64,000 nt of DNA. Source: Alloactinosynnema sp. L-07. Lineage in GTDB: Bacteria; Actinomycetota; Actinomycetes; Mycobacteriales; Pseudonocardiaceae. Below, piece by piece: positions 8,290 through 17,058 of the stretch (within the stretch, counting starts at the first letter, position 1; each line of letters opens with the position of its first letter). The stretch lies in assembly GCF_900070365.1 (NCBI RefSeq), contig NZ_LN850107.1, forward strand, positions 2,418,001 to 2,482,000, in the 5' to 3' direction. The notes under the pieces were generated by a model that saw nothing but the letters and a program-made list of their open reading frames with translations, was not told the origin of the DNA and searched no databases. A program made the translations under genes and the position numbers.

Positions 8290-9455
8290 CCGACATCCGC
8301 GACCGGGTCGCCACGCTGCTGGCCGACCACGACCCGGCCACCACCGACCGGCTGGAGTTCCTGCGCGCCCGCTTCGATGCCGGCCTGGCGTGGGTCCACT
8401 ACCCCGAGGGCCTTGGCGGACTCGGCGCGACGCGCACCGAGCAGCAGACCGTCGAGGCCCTGCTGACGGAGGCGGGTGCGCCCGACAACGATCCCCGGCG
8501 CATCGGCATCGGCCTGGGCATGGCGGCGCCGACGATCCTCGCGTTCGGCTCCGACGAGCTGAAGCGGCGCCTCCTTCGTCCACTGTGGACAGGCGAGGAG
8601 GTCTGGTGCCAGCTGTTCAGCGAGCCGGGCGCGGGCTCCGACCTGGCCGCGCTGGGCACCCGCGCGCGCCGCGACGGTGCCGACTGGCTGGTCACCGGGC
8701 AGAAGGTGTGGACGTCGAGCGCGCACACCGCGCGCTGGGCGATCCTGGTGACCCGGACCGATCCGGACGTGCCCAAGCACGCGGGCATGACCTACTTCGT
8801 CTGTGACATGACCGATCCCGGCGTCGAGGTGCGGCCACTGCGCCAGATCACCGGCGAGGCCGAGTTCAACGAGGTCTTCCTCACCGACGTCCGCATCCCC
8901 GACGCGCACCGGCTCGGCGACGTCGGCGACGGGTGGCGGGTCGCGCAGACGACGCTGATGAACGAGCGCGTGGCCATCGGCGGCAGGCCGATCCCGCGTG
9001 CGGGCGGGATGATCGGCGTCGTCGCCGACACCTGGCGGGCCAACCCGGACCGCCGCACACCCGAGGCACACGACCGGCTGCTGAAGCTGTGGGTGGAGTC
9101 GGAGGCGCTGCGGCTGGCGGGCATCCGGCTGCGGCAGCAGTTGACCAGCGGCTCCCCCGGCCCCGAGGGCTCCGCGATGAAGCTGGCCTTCGCCCGGCTC
9201 GCCCAGGAATTGTCCGGCCTGGAGTTGGAGATCGCGGGCGACGGCCTGCGCTATGACGACTGGACACTGCGCCGTCCCGACAAGGTCGACTTCACCGGCC
9301 GCGACGCCGGCTACCGCTACCTGCGCGCCAAGGGGAATTCCATCGAGGGCGGCACCTCGGAGATCTTGCGCAACATCATCGCCGAGCGCGTACTCGGCCT
9401 GCCCTCGGAGCCAAGGGTCGACAAGGACGTCGCGTGGAAGGATCTCCCGCGGTGA
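8286..9455 (+). CDS. Acyl-CoA dehydrogenase, catalytic-glutamate subunit
   Basis: FAD-dependent alpha,beta-dehydrogenase of an acyl-CoA thioester, 389 residues. Family features include QLFSEPGAGSDLA (FAD/substrate loop), TGQKVWTS, and the C-terminal EGGTSEILRNIIAERVLGLP in which the glutamate stands where the catalytic base of the acyl-CoA dehydrogenase family is found. The next gene encodes a second, divergent subunit without that motif. Paired genes of this kind in mycobacteria (for example the sterol side-chain FadE pairs) form alpha2beta2 heterotetramers, which I infer here. GTG start at 8286 overlaps the MaoC stop by 4 nt. Confidence 0.93.
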   Translation: MTDIRDRVATLLADHDPATTDRLEFLRARFDAGLAWVHYPEGLGGLGATRTEQQTVEALLTEAGAPDNDPRRIGIGLGMAAPTILAFGSDELKRRLLRPLWTGEEVWCQLFSEPGAGSDLAALGTRARRDGADWLVTGQKVWTSSAHTARWAILVTRTDPDVPKHAGMTYFVCDMTDPGVEVRPLRQITGEAEFNEVFLTDVRIPDAHRLGDVGDGWRVAQTTLMNERVAIGGRPIPRAGGMIGVVADTWRANPDRRTPEAHDRLLKLWVESEALRLAGIRLRQQLTSGSPGPEGSAMKLAFARLAQELSGLELEIAGDGLRYDDWTLRRPDKVDFTGRDAGYRYLRAKGNSIEGGTSEILRNIIAERVLGLPSEPRVDKDVAWKDLPR

Positions 9456-9496
9456 GCGAGCCTGCGAGTGAACCCATTGACACAGTGGAGGGAACA

Positions 9497-10573
9497 GTGA
9501 CGGCACCCACCTTCCGGGGGATGGACCTCGACCCAAACCTGCTTTCCACCGACGTCGAAGAGTCCCTGCGCGCGGGTGTTCGGGAACTGCTGGCGGACAA
9601 GTCCGACCCGGCCACAGTGCTGAGCAGGATCGAGGCCGACCCGTACGACCGCGGCCTGTGGAAGACCCTGGCCGACCTCGGCGCGACCTCGCTGCCGGTC
9701 CCGGAAGACCTGGGCGGGCAGGGCGCGGGCTGGCGTGAGGCCGCCGTGGTCGCCGAAGAACTCGGCCGTTCAGTGACACCCGCACCGTTTCTCAGCAGTG
9801 CCGTGCTGGCGACCGCCGCGCTGCTCGAACTCGACGACGACAATGCCCGGGCCGCGCTGGGCCGGATCGCGTCCGGCGAATCGGTCATCGTGCTCGCCGT
9901 TCCGCTGTCTTCGTTCACCGTGGCGATCGATGGGCCGCTCGCCGGAATCGTGCGGTCGGTGGCTGACGCGGGAGTCGCCGACCAGTTCCTCGTGCCCGCC
10001 GACGGTGCCCTGTACCTGGTCGACGCCGCCGAGGTCGCGCCGGTCGTGTCGCTTGACCTGACCCGGCCTGTCGGCGACGTGACGTTCGACGGCACCGGGA
10101 CCCGGCTGTCCGGTGACGCACGGTCTGCTGTGGACAGTGCGCTGCGGGCAGGGGCTGCGATGCTGGCCGCCGAGCAGGTCGGGATCGCAGACTGGTGCCT
10201 GACCACGACGGTCGCGTACCTCAAGCAGCGCTACCAGTTCGGCCGCCAGGTGGGTGGCTTCCAGGCGATCAAGCACCGTCTCGCCGATCTCTGGCAGTCG
10301 ATCGCGCTGGCCCGCGCCGCGGCCCTCAACGCGGCTGACGCGCTCGCCACCGGCCAGGATGTCGCGGTGGCCGTCGCGGTGGCGCAGTCGCTGTGCTCGA
10401 CGGTGGCGGTGAAGGCGGCCGAGGAGGCTGTGCAGCTGCACGGCGGGATCGGCATGACGTGGGAGCACCCGGTGCACCTGTTCCTCAAGCGCGCCAAGGC
10501 AGACGAACTGGCACTCGGCACCCCGGGCAGACACCGGGCAGCCCTCGCGGCGCTGGTGGATCTTCCAGGATGA
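9497..10573 (+). CDS. Acyl-CoA dehydrogenase, second subunit lacking the catalytic motif
   Basis: A 358-residue acyl-CoA dehydrogenase-family protein with recognisable core helices (AEQVGIADWCLTTTVAYLKQ, YQFGRQVGGFQAIKHRLADL) and the C-terminal LHGGIGMTWEHPVHLFLKRA. The EGT-type catalytic glutamate segment of its partner is not present. It probably forms a heteromer with the preceding gene product. Start choice: GTG 9497 has a near-perfect GGAGGG at 4-5 nt spacing; GTG 9452, which overlaps the upstream stop by 4 nt, is the alternative. Its own stop overlaps the TetR start by 4 nt. Confidence 0.9.
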   Translation: MTAPTFRGMDLDPNLLSTDVEESLRAGVRELLADKSDPATVLSRIEADPYDRGLWKTLADLGATSLPVPEDLGGQGAGWREAAVVAEELGRSVTPAPFLSSAVLATAALLELDDDNARAALGRIASGESVIVLAVPLSSFTVAIDGPLAGIVRSVADAGVADQFLVPADGALYLVDAAEVAPVVSLDLTRPVGDVTFDGTGTRLSGDARSAVDSALRAGAAMLAAEQVGIADWCLTTTVAYLKQRYQFGRQVGGFQAIKHRLADLWQSIALARAAALNAADALATGQDVAVAVAVAQSLCSTVAVKAAEEAVQLHGGIGMTWEHPVHLFLKRAKADELALGTPGRHRAALAALVDLPG

Positions 10574-11181
10574 CGAATGACATTGTCGCTGATCAGTTTC
10601 CGGCGGTGACCGCCGCGGCGGCGCGTCGGCTGATGGCCGCCGCGGTGGACTCGTTCAGCGAACGCGGCTACCACGCCACGACGACCCGCGACATCGCCAC
10701 CGCGGCCGGGATGAGCCCGGCCGCGCTGTATGTCCACTTCCCGTCGAAGGCCGCGGTGCTGGCCGCGATCAGCCGCAACGGGCACGAGCAGGCGCTGGCC
10801 CTGGTCGAGTCCGCCGCGTCCGGGCCGGGCGACCCGCCCGCGCGGATGCGGGTCCTGGTGACCGAGATGGCCGCCTGGCACGCGACCCGGCACCAGATCG
10901 CCCGGATCGTGCAGTACGAGATCAACGCCCTGCCCGACGCCGACTACGCCACGGTCGCCGACCTGCGGCTGCGGACCGAGCGGGTCGTGCGCGCGCTGAT
11001 CGCCGAGGGAGTCGCCGACGAGCACTTCGACTGCGACGCGCGTACCGCGGCCAGGGCGGTGCTGTCGCTGTGCGTCGACATCGCCCGCTGGTACACGGCG
11101 GGCAGCACCCCGAAACCCGCCGAACTGGGCCGCCGCTACGCCGACCTGGTGATCTCGATGCTCGGCGGCTCCAGGCCCTAG
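10570..11181 (+). CDS. TetR-family repressor of the acyl-CoA operon
   Basis: A 203-residue TetR protein. The N-terminal DNA-binding domain is complete: LMAAAVDSFSERGYHATTTR, DIATAAGMSPAALYVHFPSK. The C-terminal half is a helical ligand domain, in such operons usually responsive to an acyl-CoA. It is the last gene of the SDR-MaoC-ACAD-ACAD-TetR operon (ATGA overlap with the preceding gene) and the palindrome at 6936-6951 is its likely operator (inference). Its stop codon falls in a 9-bp tandem repeat shared with the convergent DeoR gene. Confidence 0.92.
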   Translation: MTNDIVADQFPAVTAAAARRLMAAAVDSFSERGYHATTTRDIATAAGMSPAALYVHFPSKAAVLAAISRNGHEQALALVESAASGPGDPPARMRVLVTEMAAWHATRHQIARIVQYEINALPDADYATVADLRLRTERVVRALIAEGVADEHFDCDARTAARAVLSLCVDIARWYTAGSTPKPAELGRRYADLVISMLGGSRP

Positions 11182-11204
11182 ACGATCTAGACGATCTAGA
11201 CGAT
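11178..11204. repeat. Three tandem copies of a 9-bp unit at a convergent gene junction
   Basis: CTAGACGAT repeated exactly three times. The first copy contains the TetR stop TAG (plus strand), and the third contains the DeoR stop (minus strand), so the 14-nt spacer between the two genes lies wholly inside this repeat. Confidence 0.9.
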
Positions 11205-11978
11205 CTGGACTTCCACGCCCTCGGCCTCGAACGCCGCCACGACCTCGGGCGGGGCCGTCTCGTCGGTGATGAGCACGTTCAGCTTCGAGGTCGGGCAGAT
11301 CTGGGCGAAGGCGTGCTTGCCGAGCTTGGAGCCGTCGGCGACGCACACGACCTGGCGGGCGCGCTCGGTCATCAGCCGGTTGATGCTGGCCTCGCCCTCG
11401 TGGTGGGCGTAGGCGCCGCGGCCGGGGTCGACCGCGTCGACCCCCAGGAACACCACGTCCAGGGTGACCTCGCCGAGGATCCGGGTGGCCAGCGGGCCGC
11501 TGAGCTCGAAGGACTGCGGGCGAGCCACTCCCCCGGTGACCACGATCTTCACGTGCGGCCGCACCGCGAGCTCGTTGGCGATGTTCAGCGCGTTGGTGAC
11601 CACGGTGACGCCCGGCTCGTCGGACTGGGCGAAGTCGGGGCGGATCGCCAGCGCGCGGCCGATCTCGGTGGTCGTGGTGCCGCCGTTGAGGCCGACCACG
11701 GCGCCGCGGGCGACCATAGCCGCGGCCGCCTTGCCGATGCGTTCCTTCTCGGAGGCGTGGCGGGCGGTCTTGTAGCGCAGGGGCAGGTCGTAGGCCACGT
11801 TGTTGGCCACGGCGCCGCCGCGGGTCCGCGTGAGCAGCTGCTGCTCGGCCAAATGGTCGAGGTCGCGCCGGATCGTCGCGGCGGACACCGCCAGATCCCG
11901 CGCCAGATCCTCGACGTCGACCTTGCCGCTCTGCCCGAGCAGGTCGAGCAGCGCGCTGAGTCTCTCGTACCGGTCCAC
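11196..11978 (-). CDS. DeoR-family transcriptional regulator (paralogue 1)
   Basis: A 260-residue DeoR repressor: N-terminal helix-turn-helix (VSAATIRRDLDHLAEQQLL) and a sugar-phosphate sensing domain with LNGGTTTTEIGRALA, VTNALNIANELA and FLGVDAVDP. It is strikingly similar along its length to the DeoR protein at 47367-48152 (shared RRDLDHLAEQQLLTRTRGGA, VTGGVARPQSFEL, GAYAHHEGEASIN), so the two are paralogues. Family ligands are phosphorylated sugars. No sugar operon is adjacent here; fbiC lies upstream on the same strand. Start GTG 11978 has GGAGG six nt before it and aligns with the start of the paralogue. Confidence 0.9.
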   Translation of the reverse strand: MDRYERLSALLDLLGQSGKVDVEDLARDLAVSAATIRRDLDHLAEQQLLTRTRGGAVANNVAYDLPLRYKTARHASEKERIGKAAAAMVARGAVVGLNGGTTTTEIGRALAIRPDFAQSDEPGVTVVTNALNIANELAVRPHVKIVVTGGVARPQSFELSGPLATRILGEVTLDVVFLGVDAVDPGRGAYAHHEGEASINRLMTERARQVVCVADGSKLGKHAFAQICPTSKLNVLITDETAPPEVVAAFEAEGVEVQIV

Positions 11979-11995
11979 TGCCAACCTCCGCGTTC

Positions 11996-12025
11996 GCACC
12001 GCCATCCGATCATGGGCGGCGGTGC
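11996..12025. promoter_or_regulatory. Inverted repeat upstream of deoR paralogue 1
   Basis: GCACCGCC (11996-12003) and GGCGGTGC (12018-12025) are perfect 8-bp arms 14 bp apart, just upstream of the DeoR ribosome site. It may be an autoregulatory operator or leader hairpin. Confidence 0.3.
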
Positions 12026-12115
12026 AAAGTATCGCCTTGTGAGACCGTATTCAACGATCGCCGCGTCCGCTCGCTCGAAGATTTCGCGCAACGCCGATGT
12101 TTGTGACACACATCG

Positions 12116-14695
12116 CTACGTTCCCAGCAACGGGAGCGATCGGGGAGTCCAGACGCCGTCGTGCGCGCGGCCGGTCTCCAGCCGCTCGGCGGGCACCGCG
12201 CCGTATGTCGTGGTGCGCTGCCGCGCGGGGCGGCCCGCCGCGGTCGCCAGTGCCTCCAGGCCCGCGATCGTCTTGTAGCTGCCGTTGTCGCTGCCCGCCA
12301 TCCGGCTGATGGTCTCCTCCATCAGGGTGCCGCCGAGATCGTTGACGCCGCCGCGCAGCACTTCGACAACGCCGTCGTCGCCGAGTTTGACCCAGCTGGT
12401 CTGGATGTTCTTGATCCGGCCGTGCAGCAGGATCCTGGACAGCGCGTGCACGGCCCGGTTCTCCAGCCGGGTGGGACCGGGCCGGGCGATCCCGGCGAGG
12501 TAGAGCGGCGCGTTGGTGTGCACGAACGGCAGCAGGACGAACTCGGTGAACCCGCCGGTCCGCTGCTGGATCTCGCCGATCAGCTTGAGGTGGGCCACCC
12601 AGTGCGCGGAGGTGTCGACGTGGCCGTACATCATCGTCGAGGTGGTCGGGATGCCCAGTTCGTGGGCGGTGGTGACGACCTCGATCCAGGTGGCGGTGGG
12701 CAGCTTGCCCTTGGTCAGCACCCAGCGGACCTCGTCGTCGAGGATCTCCGCCGCGGTGCCGGGCAGCGAGTCGACGCCTGCCTCGCGCGCGGCCACCAGC
12801 CAGTCGCGGATCGACAGGTCGGTGCGGCTGGCCCCGTTGACGACCTCCATCGGCGAGAACGCGTGCACGTGCAGGCCGGGGGCGCGCCGCTTGACCTCGG
12901 CGGCGATGTCGAAGTACGCGGTGCCGGGCAGGTCGGGGTGGATGCCGCCCTGCATGCAGACCTCGGTGGCGCCGACCGACCACGCCTGCTCGGCGCGCTG
13001 GCCGACCTGGTCGAGGGACAGCGTGTAGGCGTCGGCGTCGGTGCGCCGCTGGGCGAAGGCGCAGAACCGGCAGCCGGTGTAGCAGACGTTGGTGAAGTTG
13101 ATGTTGCGGGTGACGACGTAGGTCACCTCGTCGCCGACGGCGTCGCGGCGTAGTCCGTCGGCCAGTTCGGCGAGCGCCTCGATCTCGGCGCCCCGCTGGG
13201 CCGAGAGCAGGACCAGGGCGTCGTCGGTCGATGTCTCGGCGGGTGACTTCTCCGCGTGGCGCAGCGCGGCGCGGAACTCGGGGCGGAGCTGCCCGGTGCC
13301 CACGGGCAGCGCGCTGGGCTGGGTGACCTGGCCGCGCAGTTCCTCCCAGTCGCCGTAGACCGAGTCGAAGTCGTCGCGGCGGTCGCCCGTGCGGCCCTCG
13401 GTGTCGATCGCGGTGTGCAGGTCGGTGCGGCCGGACGCGGTGAGCGCCACCTCGGGCTCCTGCCAGGGGCGGCCGACCAGCGCCGCGCCCTCGACGGCCA
13501 GACCGGTCGCCGGATCGGCCAGCGCGGCCACGTGGGCGCCGAGACGCGGGTCGAGCCAGGGTTCGCCGCGGTGGATGTACTCGGGGTAGATGGTCAGCCG
13601 CTCAGCTAAGCGGAAGCCCGCCTCGGCCGTCTGGGCCGCGAGAGTGTCGATCTGCGGCCACGGGCGCTCGGGGTTGACGTGGTCGGGCGTCAGCGGCGAC
13701 ACGCCGCCCCAGTCGTCGATGCCCGCGCGCAGCAGCAGGCCGTACTCGCCGCCGATCAGGTTCGGCGGGGCCTGGATGCGCGTCTTGGGTCCCAGCACGA
13801 CCCGCGCGACGGCGACCGTGGCCGCCAGCTCGTCGGCCTCGGCGTCGGGCATGCCGCGCATCGCGGTGTCGGGCTTGGCCCGGAAGTTCTGGATGATGAC
13901 TTCCTGGACGCCGCCGTAGCGCCGGGCGACCCCGCGGATTGCGAACAGCGACTCGACGCGTTCGGCCAGGGTCTCGCCGATGCCGATCAAGATCCCGGTG
14001 GTGAACGGGACGGCCGAGCGGCCCGCGTCCTCCAGCACCCGCAGCCGGACGGCGGGTTCCTTGTCGGGCGAGCCGTAGTGCGGCCCGCCCGGCTCCGACC
14101 ACAGCCGAGTCGCGGTGGTCTCCAGCATCATGCCCATCGACGGCGCCACGGGCTTGAGCCGCTGCAGGTCGGTCCAGCTCAGCACGCCCGGGTTGAGGTG
14201 CGGCAGCAGGCCGGTCTCCTCCAGGACCCGGATCGCCATGGCGCGGACGTAGGACAGGGTGTCGGGGTAACCGGCGGCCTCGAGCCACTCGGCCGCGGCG
14301 GGCCAGCGGTCCTCCGGCCGGTCGCCGAGGGTGAACAGCGCTTCCTTGCAACCCATCTCGGCACCGGCGCGGGCGATGTCGAGGACCTCGTCCGGGCTGA
14401 GGAAGGGCGCGGGCAGCCGGTGCGGGACGGTGGCGAAGGTGCAGTAGTGGCAGCGGTCGCGGCAGAGCCTGGTCAGCGGGATGAAGACCTTGCGCGAATA
14501 CGTGATCACCCCTGGCCGACCCGCCGCGGCCAGCCCCGCGTCGCGCTGCCGGGAGGCGGTGGCGAACAGGTCGTCGAGGTGCTCGCCGCGGGCGTGCAGC
14601 AGCACCTCGGCCTCGACCTGGTCGATCGCGACGCCGTCGCGGGCACGGCGCAGGGCGCGGCGCAACGCGGAGTCGGTCGGGACGACGGGGGTCAC
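12116..14695 (-). CDS. fbiC: FO synthase (CofG-CofH fusion), coenzyme F420 biosynthesis
   Basis: Makes 7,8-didemethyl-8-hydroxy-5-deazariboflavin, the F420 chromophore, from a ribityl-diaminouracil and tyrosine. At 859 residues it is the two-domain actinobacterial fusion. The N-terminal CofG half has a radical SAM cluster motif at Cys78-Cys82-Cys85 (CRDRCHYC), and the C-terminal CofH half has a second at about residue 540 (CYTGCRFC, after NINFTNV). Start GTG 14695 follows GGAGG by 5 nt; GTG 14701 overlaps that site. No other F420 gene is nearby. Two DoxX genes lie upstream on the same strand, the nearer one 79 nt away. Confidence 0.97.
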   Translation of the reverse strand: MTPVVPTDSALRRALRRARDGVAIDQVEAEVLLHARGEHLDDLFATASRQRDAGLAAAGRPGVITYSRKVFIPLTRLCRDRCHYCTFATVPHRLPAPFLSPDEVLDIARAGAEMGCKEALFTLGDRPEDRWPAAAEWLEAAGYPDTLSYVRAMAIRVLEETGLLPHLNPGVLSWTDLQRLKPVAPSMGMMLETTATRLWSEPGGPHYGSPDKEPAVRLRVLEDAGRSAVPFTTGILIGIGETLAERVESLFAIRGVARRYGGVQEVIIQNFRAKPDTAMRGMPDAEADELAATVAVARVVLGPKTRIQAPPNLIGGEYGLLLRAGIDDWGGVSPLTPDHVNPERPWPQIDTLAAQTAEAGFRLAERLTIYPEYIHRGEPWLDPRLGAHVAALADPATGLAVEGAALVGRPWQEPEVALTASGRTDLHTAIDTEGRTGDRRDDFDSVYGDWEELRGQVTQPSALPVGTGQLRPEFRAALRHAEKSPAETSTDDALVLLSAQRGAEIEALAELADGLRRDAVGDEVTYVVTRNINFTNVCYTGCRFCAFAQRRTDADAYTLSLDQVGQRAEQAWSVGATEVCMQGGIHPDLPGTAYFDIAAEVKRRAPGLHVHAFSPMEVVNGASRTDLSIRDWLVAAREAGVDSLPGTAAEILDDEVRWVLTKGKLPTATWIEVVTTAHELGIPTTSTMMYGHVDTSAHWVAHLKLIGEIQQRTGGFTEFVLLPFVHTNAPLYLAGIARPGPTRLENRAVHALSRILLHGRIKNIQTSWVKLGDDGVVEVLRGGVNDLGGTLMEETISRMAGSDNGSYKTIAGLEALATAAGRPARQRTTTYGAVPAERLETGRAHDGVWTPRSLPLLGT

Positions 14696-14774
14696 GGACA
14701 CCTCCAGTGAGTGGATTCGTCCAACCTAACTTCTGTGTCGGACGAAATCCTGGCTCACGGTTGCGTGAGACAGC

Positions 14775-15155
14775 TCACCGCTGGCGTTCGGCCGCCGTGA
14801 TGGCCAGCAGCAGCCCGCCGAGCAGGCCGAGGTTCTTGGCGAAGTGGACCTGCTCCTGCTTGGCGACCGCGGCGTCCTTCTCCGCCCAGAAGCGGTGGGC
14901 GCCGAGGGTGGTGGGGACCAGGCTCGCGAACAGCAGCAGCGCGGAGGCCTTGGGAAAGCGGCCCAGCGCGAGGGCGGCACCAGCGCCGACCTTCACCGCG
15001 CCGTCGAGCCGGACCAGGGTGTGCGAGTCGCCCGGCAGCCGGTCGAGCAGCGCCTTGGCCTGCTCGGCGTGGGCGGCCGGGTCACGCAGCGACTCCAGGC
15101 CACCCCCGATGAAGATGGCGGCGAGCATGGGTCGGGCGAGCCTGCGCAGCATCAT
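14775..15155 (-). CDS. DoxX-family membrane protein 1
   Basis: A small four-helix integral membrane protein of about 126 residues beginning MMLRRLARPMLAAIFIGGG, with LDGAVKVGAGAALALGRFP and HFAKNLGLLGGLLLAI typical of DoxX. In mycobacteria DoxX works with superoxide dismutase and a thiosulfate sulfurtransferase in oxidative stress defence; that role is not shown here. Two adjacent ATGs (15155, 15152) follow GGAAGGA. A second DoxX lies immediately upstream and the two are clearly duplicated (shared RRLARP, LVPTT, HRFW, KNLGLLGGLLLA). fbiC follows downstream. Confidence 0.85.
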   Translation of the reverse strand: MMLRRLARPMLAAIFIGGGLESLRDPAAHAEQAKALLDRLPGDSHTLVRLDGAVKVGAGAALALGRFPKASALLLFASLVPTTLGAHRFWAEKDAAVAKQEQVHFAKNLGLLGGLLLAITAAERQR

Positions 15156-15238
15156 CGCGTCCTTCCGTCCTGATTCGGAACCGATCATGGACGGCGCGGT
15201 ACGCGGACGCCTCGACGCGCGGTGGTGCCCGGCTGGAG

Positions 15239-15766
15239 TCAGCCGGGCAACGCGTCGGCGAGCGCCTTGCGGGCCTTCTTGGGCGCCTCGGCCACCGTCT
15301 CCCCCGCGTCGCGGGCCCAGTCGCCGACGTCGTGAGCGGCGTGTCGGGCCCGCCAGCCCAGGGAGGGCTTGCCCTCGGTGTCGACCGCGGCCAGCAGGAG
15401 CCCGCCGAGCAGGCCGAGGTTCTTGAGGAAGTGGGCCTGCTGGTGCTTGCGCTGGCCCGGGTCCTTCTCCTCCCAGAACCGGTGCTGGGCCAGGGTCGTC
15501 GGCACGAGGCTGCCCGACAGCGCCAACGCCGACAGGCGGGGGAACTTGCCGAGCGCCAGCAACACGCCTGCGCCCACCTTGATGACGCCGTCGATCTTCA
15601 CCAGCGTCACCGGGTCGGTGGGGACCTGCTCGGGCAGCTTGCCCGCCACGCTGTCGATCAGCGGTTTCGCCGCTTCGGCGTGGGCCTCGGGCGCCCGCAG
15701 CGCGTCGATGCCGCCGGTGATGAAGATGCCCGCGAGCAGGGGCCTGGCCAACCTGCGCAAGATCAT
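15239..15766 (-). CDS. DoxX-family membrane protein 2
   Basis: A 175-residue paralogue of the following gene: MILRRLARPLLAGIFITGGI, VKIDGVIKVGAGVLLALGKF, HFLKNLGLLGGLLLAAVD. It differs by a C-terminal cytosolic extension of about 50 residues rich in Ala, Lys and Asp (GDWARDAGETVAEAPKKARK), probably helical. Start ATG 15766 with GAGAGGA eight nt upstream; upstream in-frame codons lack a site. The gap to DoxX1 is 83 nt, so cotranscription is plausible. Function unknown beyond family. Confidence 0.85.
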   Translation of the reverse strand: MILRRLARPLLAGIFITGGIDALRAPEAHAEAAKPLIDSVAGKLPEQVPTDPVTLVKIDGVIKVGAGVLLALGKFPRLSALALSGSLVPTTLAQHRFWEEKDPGQRKHQQAHFLKNLGLLGGLLLAAVDTEGKPSLGWRARHAAHDVGDWARDAGETVAEAPKKARKALADALPG

Positions 15767-15878
15767 CTGACTCGTCCTCTCACTTCGAGGTCCGCGACCA
15801 GTTCGCGCACGTACCACAGCTCACCGCATCCGGCCTCGATCCGCTCGTCGCGCCGACGGTTACACCCCGACCAGCGCG

Positions 15879-16730
15879 TCACACGGTCGGGACCGCCGTG
15901 GCGGGCAGCAGCGGCAGCCGCACGTTCGGGGTGGCGATCCGCCCGTGGGCGTGCAGAACGGCCTTGATGACGACGGGGTTCGGCTCGGCGAACAGCTTCG
16001 CCGAGAGGTCGGCGAGGTCGTGCCCGAGCGCCCGGGCCCGGTCGGCCTCGCCCTTGCGCCAGGCGGTCGCCAGCTCGACGAAGTCGGCCGTGCGGAGGTG
16101 CGCGGAGGCCAGGATCCCGCCCGCGGCACCCAGGGCCAGCAGCGGCGAGACGAGGACGTCGTCGCCCGCCATCACGGCGAAGCCGGGTGGGCGCCTGCCC
16201 AGGATGGCGACGGTGGCCGGATCAACGGCGCCGACACTGTGCTTGGTCCCGATCACCCTGGGCAGGTCCGCGATGCGCAGGACCGTCTCGGCCGACAGCG
16301 ACAGGGCGGTTCGGTAGGGCACGTTGTAGACGATCAGGGGAACCGGGCTGGCCTCGGCGAGCACGCGGAAGTGCTCGACGACGCCCGCCTCCGAGGGGCG
16401 GGTGAACGGCGGGACGAGGGTCATCGCGGCGGTGATCTCGGGGCGGGTCAGCGCCGCGAGGTCGCGGACGGAGGCCGCGGTCGCGCTGCCGCCCGCGCCG
16501 ACGACCAGAGGCACATGCAGCTCCCGAGCGACCGACGCGCAGACCTCGACCACGGTGGCCCGCTCCCCCGCGTCCAGCGCCGACACCTCCGCGGTGGTTC
16601 CCAGCGCGACCAGGCCCGAGGCACCGTCGGCGATGACCTGGTGGGCCAATCCGGCCAGGGCGTCGACGTCGACGTGGTCATCGGCGGTGAAGGGCGTGAT
16701 CAGGGGGACGAAGATGCCTGCGAGTTCCAT
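15879..16730 (-). CDS. Dihydrodipicolinate synthase-family aldolase/lyase
   Basis: TIM-barrel class I lyase of the DapA/NanA family, about 283 residues. Visible: GLVALGTTAEVSAL (family TT/AE segment), the tyrosine-bearing VYNVPYRTA, and the Schiff-base lysine in VIGTKHS. True DapA normally reads GTTGE in the first motif; here the glycine is alanine (TTAE), so an enzyme acting on another 2-keto acid is possible. Start is uncertain: ATG 16730 gives the normal family N-terminus (MELAGIFVPLITPF) but has no ribosome site and a 29-bp perfect hairpin ends 9 nt before it; GTG 16772 would read through the hairpin. It follows the thiol operon after 73 nt. Confidence 0.82.
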   Translation of the reverse strand: MELAGIFVPLITPFTADDHVDVDALAGLAHQVIADGASGLVALGTTAEVSALDAGERATVVEVCASVARELHVPLVVGAGGSATAASVRDLAALTRPEITAAMTLVPPFTRPSEAGVVEHFRVLAEASPVPLIVYNVPYRTALSLSAETVLRIADLPRVIGTKHSVGAVDPATVAILGRRPPGFAVMAGDDVLVSPLLALGAAGGILASAHLRTADFVELATAWRKGEADRARALGHDLADLSAKLFAEPNPVVIKAVLHAHGRIATPNVRLPLLPATAVPTV

Positions 16731-16739
16731 GCCGACGAG

Positions 16740-16768
16740 ACTGGTGCCCGGGCGGCCCGGGCACCAGT
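16740..16768 (-). promoter_or_regulatory. Perfect hairpin in the dapA-like leader
   Basis: Arms of 14 bp (16740-16753 and 16755-16768) are exactly complementary around a single central base. It sits 9 nt before the ATG and about 36 nt after the stop of the upstream gene. It could be a terminator without T-run, or a translational control element. Confidence 0.6.
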
Positions 16769-16803
16769 TCACGTTGCTTCACAGGCTGGTTAGCGAAAGG
16801 CGA

Positions 16804-17058
16804 TCAGACGACGGCGTCGTCGTCCTCGTCGTCGTCGGCCTCTTCGAGGTCCCACTTCAGCTGGAACTCGATCTCCTCCGAGCCGTCGCCGCGCTCGTGC
16901 TCGATGGAGAACTGGGCGCGCACCGGCACCCGGATGCGCTCACCCGCGATCTGGATGCGGAACGAGGTCTCCGACTCCAGCGCGTCGGCGAGGCGGCGGA
17001 GCTTCGCGACGACCTCAGTGGTGGAGTAGATCCGTTCGATGTCCCTTGTCTCGCCCAC
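16804..17058 (-). CDS. amphi-Trp domain protein
   Basis: A small acidic protein (84 residues from GTG 17058) matching the amphi-Trp domain: IERIYSTTEVVAKLRRLADAL, FRIQIAGERIRVPVRAQFSI, EEIEFQLKW, ending in an Asp/Glu tail (EEADDDEDDD). The family has no established function. Start GTG 17058 is preceded by GGAGGG; an ATG at 17091 is in frame but has no site. It overlaps the end of the MFS gene by 44 nt in another frame, so it belongs to the gshA-gshB-MAPEG-MFS operon. Confidence 0.78.
   Translation of the reverse strand: MGETRDIERIYSTTEVVAKLRRLADALESETSFRIQIAGERIRVPVRAQFSIEHERGDGSEEIEFQLKWDLEEADDDEDDDAVV

Noticed and set aside
15879..16730. Assigning this gene firmly as dapA of lysine synthesis
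   Set aside because: The TTGE motif reads TTAE and there is no lysine-pathway neighbour, so only the family is claimed.
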